From Rhamnusium bicolor (Eukaryota; Arthropoda; Insecta; Coleoptera; Cerambycidae), in the NCBI GenBank assembly GCA_029963845.1, contig JANEYF010002636.1, positions 550,001 to 614,000 of the forward strand: DNA of 64,000 bases, read 5' to 3'. The position numbers were made by a program, and so were the translations under genes. Position 1 is the stretch's first letter. Each line of letters begins with the position of its first letter. A model generated the notes under the pieces. That model had not been told where the DNA came from. It searched no databases and worked only from the letters and a program-made list of their open reading frames with translations. This document shows positions 62,596 to 64,000 of the stretch, piece after piece.

Positions 62596-62790
62596 CCGGG
62601 TGTAACAGGATCATGGTACACCCCCATTTTCTTCTTTAGTTTTGAAGATAATTGATTGAAATTTGGGATATCTTATATACATAATATGCAGTAATTTTTG
62701 ACATACAAGTGATTTTTTTTTCACATCCGGTTTCGCCGGAAGTGACACTAACTTTCGATTTTTAAATGGAACACCCTGTATATTATTCCA
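62596..62790. mobile_element. Second copy of the TACCGGGTGT terminal module
   Basis: It matches 45973-46168 with about 90% identity from TACCGGGTGTAACAGGATCA to AACACCCTGTATATTATT, then diverges. The module itself has inverted ends (TACCGGGTGT and ACACCCTGTA). Confidence 0.75.
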
Positions 62791-63124
62791 TCGATTTTAA
62801 GAAAAAAATATGTTAGTACCAGTTATGAGACATATGTGTGATGATACTCGGCAATTTTCACTCCCTAAAAGTATACAGGCGAAAAATTATTTTTAAATTT
62901 ACAACTTTATGAACTGAATTTTCTCAATTTTTTCAAATGCAACACCCTGTATATTTTTAGACGATGTTATGCACGATTGAAAAACGAACATTTTTTGTAC
63001 GTACATTCCTATGGCTATTTGTGACCATTTTCAATTTATTGAAGAATATCTGCAAAATTCGGCAATAAAAATTAAAAATAAGGTTTTTTTTCAAATAATT
63101 CAAGAGAAGGTATTATAATAAGCG

Positions 63125-63285
63125 TGTTACATGATGCCCATAAAAACATCACACCAACAACAATCCAAAATTTGAAGGAACGGATAATAAATGCTTTTAG
63201 AAGTGTCACTCCAGCAATTTTATGAGCAGTAGAAACCTCATTCCAAAGACGCATAGAAATGCGTGTCAATCAAAATTGAGCCCTT
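63125..63285 (+). pseudogene. Mariner-like transposase C-terminal fossil
   Basis: The plus strand reads ITPTTIQNLKERIINAFRSV, then TPAIL-stop-AVETSFQRRIEMRVNQN. This matches the region following the last catalytic Asp in mariner-like transposases (the repeated R-I-x-x-A and Q-R-R-I pattern). The minus frame 63072-63269 is its shadow. Confidence 0.5.
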
Positions 63286-64000
63286 CTTATAATATCTTTT
63301 CTTGAATTACAAAAAATATATTGGGAACGTTTGTTAGTGATGGAATTTTGTTCTGCATTCTTATATTAGCTATGCTACATATATTTTATTTATTCTGTAA
63401 AATTGCAAGACTTTTAAAATAACGAAAATGGTATTTTTTTAAATAAACACTTACAGCGTTCTGTCAACATTTAGGGGGGGGATGTCTTGGCAATAATTTT
63501 TATGAATAAAAAATGCTATCGAAAGTAACCTCCTGAAATTTCATGACTTTTACTTTAAATAAATTGAATCTATTGTTCAGCAGGTACATAAGATTTAGTA
63601 CCTAAATTTTCATGACTGTTGAAATAATAACTCGAAACACGTTACTGGCTCTTGATCTAGGAGGTATCTCATAAATTTCAATAACGACGAAAATAGTTCA
63701 GGCTTTTCTAGTTTCAGGCAGGGTGAACAAATATGGAGTGGTTTCGCTTGAACTACCGATATATGACTATAAACTACCCTTAGGGGGTGGTGGAAAGTAC
63801 TCCTAAGCTATAATGATGCACATGGATGTTATTGAAATTCGGAAAGGATCAAGTACTTTTATCTCATTGTGCCAAACATTCAAGACAACTAGATTATCTT
63901 CCTAATAAGGTCGAAAATTATCCCTAGGAGGGGAGAATTACCCCCCTGGGATTGATGAATCTTAGAAGTTCTAGCATCTGAGAAAAAAACATACAAACTT

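Larger units (their letters stand above)
61680..64000. mobile_element. Large inverted-repeat element, TIRs over 350 bp, running off the window
   Basis: 61910-62310 and 63320-63660 are clear reverse complements (AAAATTTAGGTACTAAATCT, CCTGCTGAACAATA, AAGTCATGAAATTTCAGGA, CATAAAAATTATTGCC, AATTCCATCACTAAC). Outside these, both arms carry repeated ACCACCCC, TAAGGGT-G-TTT motifs (61720-61890; 63760-63960), so the arms probably reach the window end. A mariner-type fragment is nested inside. Confidence 0.72.

Overview
This is AT-rich nuclear DNA from an animal, most likely an insect. It has no operons and almost no long open frames. It does have spliced-gene signals, a NEDD1-like WD40 gene copy, and decayed mobile elements of types common in insects: hAT, Tc1/mariner, jockey-like and R2-like LINEs, a Gypsy-like LTR element, foldback elements and MITEs. 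Very long (AT)n microsatellites are also present. I cannot name the species from the sequence alone.

Layout. 1-3030: a 5'-truncated LINE (+) lies in an intron about 40 bp from the splice donor of a minus-strand coding exon for a secreted, possibly dystroglycan-like protein. 3433-6795: a decayed Tc1/IS630-type transposon whose long terminal inverted repeats are built of tandem subunits and which also carries a decayed RING-H2 finger; next to it is an array of about 130-bp units that reverses orientation (foldback-like). 7998-8200: a hAT end. 10370-13560: nested palindromes, including a roughly 2.1-kb inverted repeat with an (AT)n core. 14575-15905: an element with about 270-bp terminal inverted repeats around a decayed CXC-type Cys-rich domain. 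16231-21750: an inverted-repeat element, a dispersed 77-bp repeat and a LINE RT fossil. 22235-23080: a hAT fragment, then a dimer of a 307-309-bp unit in which each copy carries a type I hammerhead ribozyme motif. 24028-28700: a repeat family, an R2-type LINE tail and a mariner fossil. 30650-33621: ATCGA-rich repeats, a hammerhead-like remnant, and a hAT element with apparent 8-bp target duplications. 35205-37191: a foldback element with minisatellite arms and a MITE. 37978-43260: a second copy of the 24-kb repeat family, MITEs, a tRNA-related SINE, an RT fragment and (AT)n. 45690-48000: (AT)n and a mariner-like element with long terminal inverted repeats. 48902-50311: the intronless, frameshifted NEDD1-like gene. 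51088-52620: a decayed DDE-like gene of an insect repeat family. 53221-56320: a cluster of MITEs and a long hairpin. 56732-58665: a nearly full-length mariner-like element. 58975-60480: a Gypsy-like gag/protease fossil with a nested SAP-domain fragment. 61680-64000: a long inverted-repeat element running off the window.

The most notable system is the hammerhead dimer at 22.5-23.1 kb. Copy 1 has an intact catalytic core, a GTC cleavage site and a perfectly paired stem I. Copy 2 has one core substitution. The layout resembles metazoan retrozymes or Penelope-element hammerhead repeats. Nearly every protein-coding stretch seen here is broken; the only clean coding exons are the one at 2759-2992 and a weak candidate at 13885-14059.
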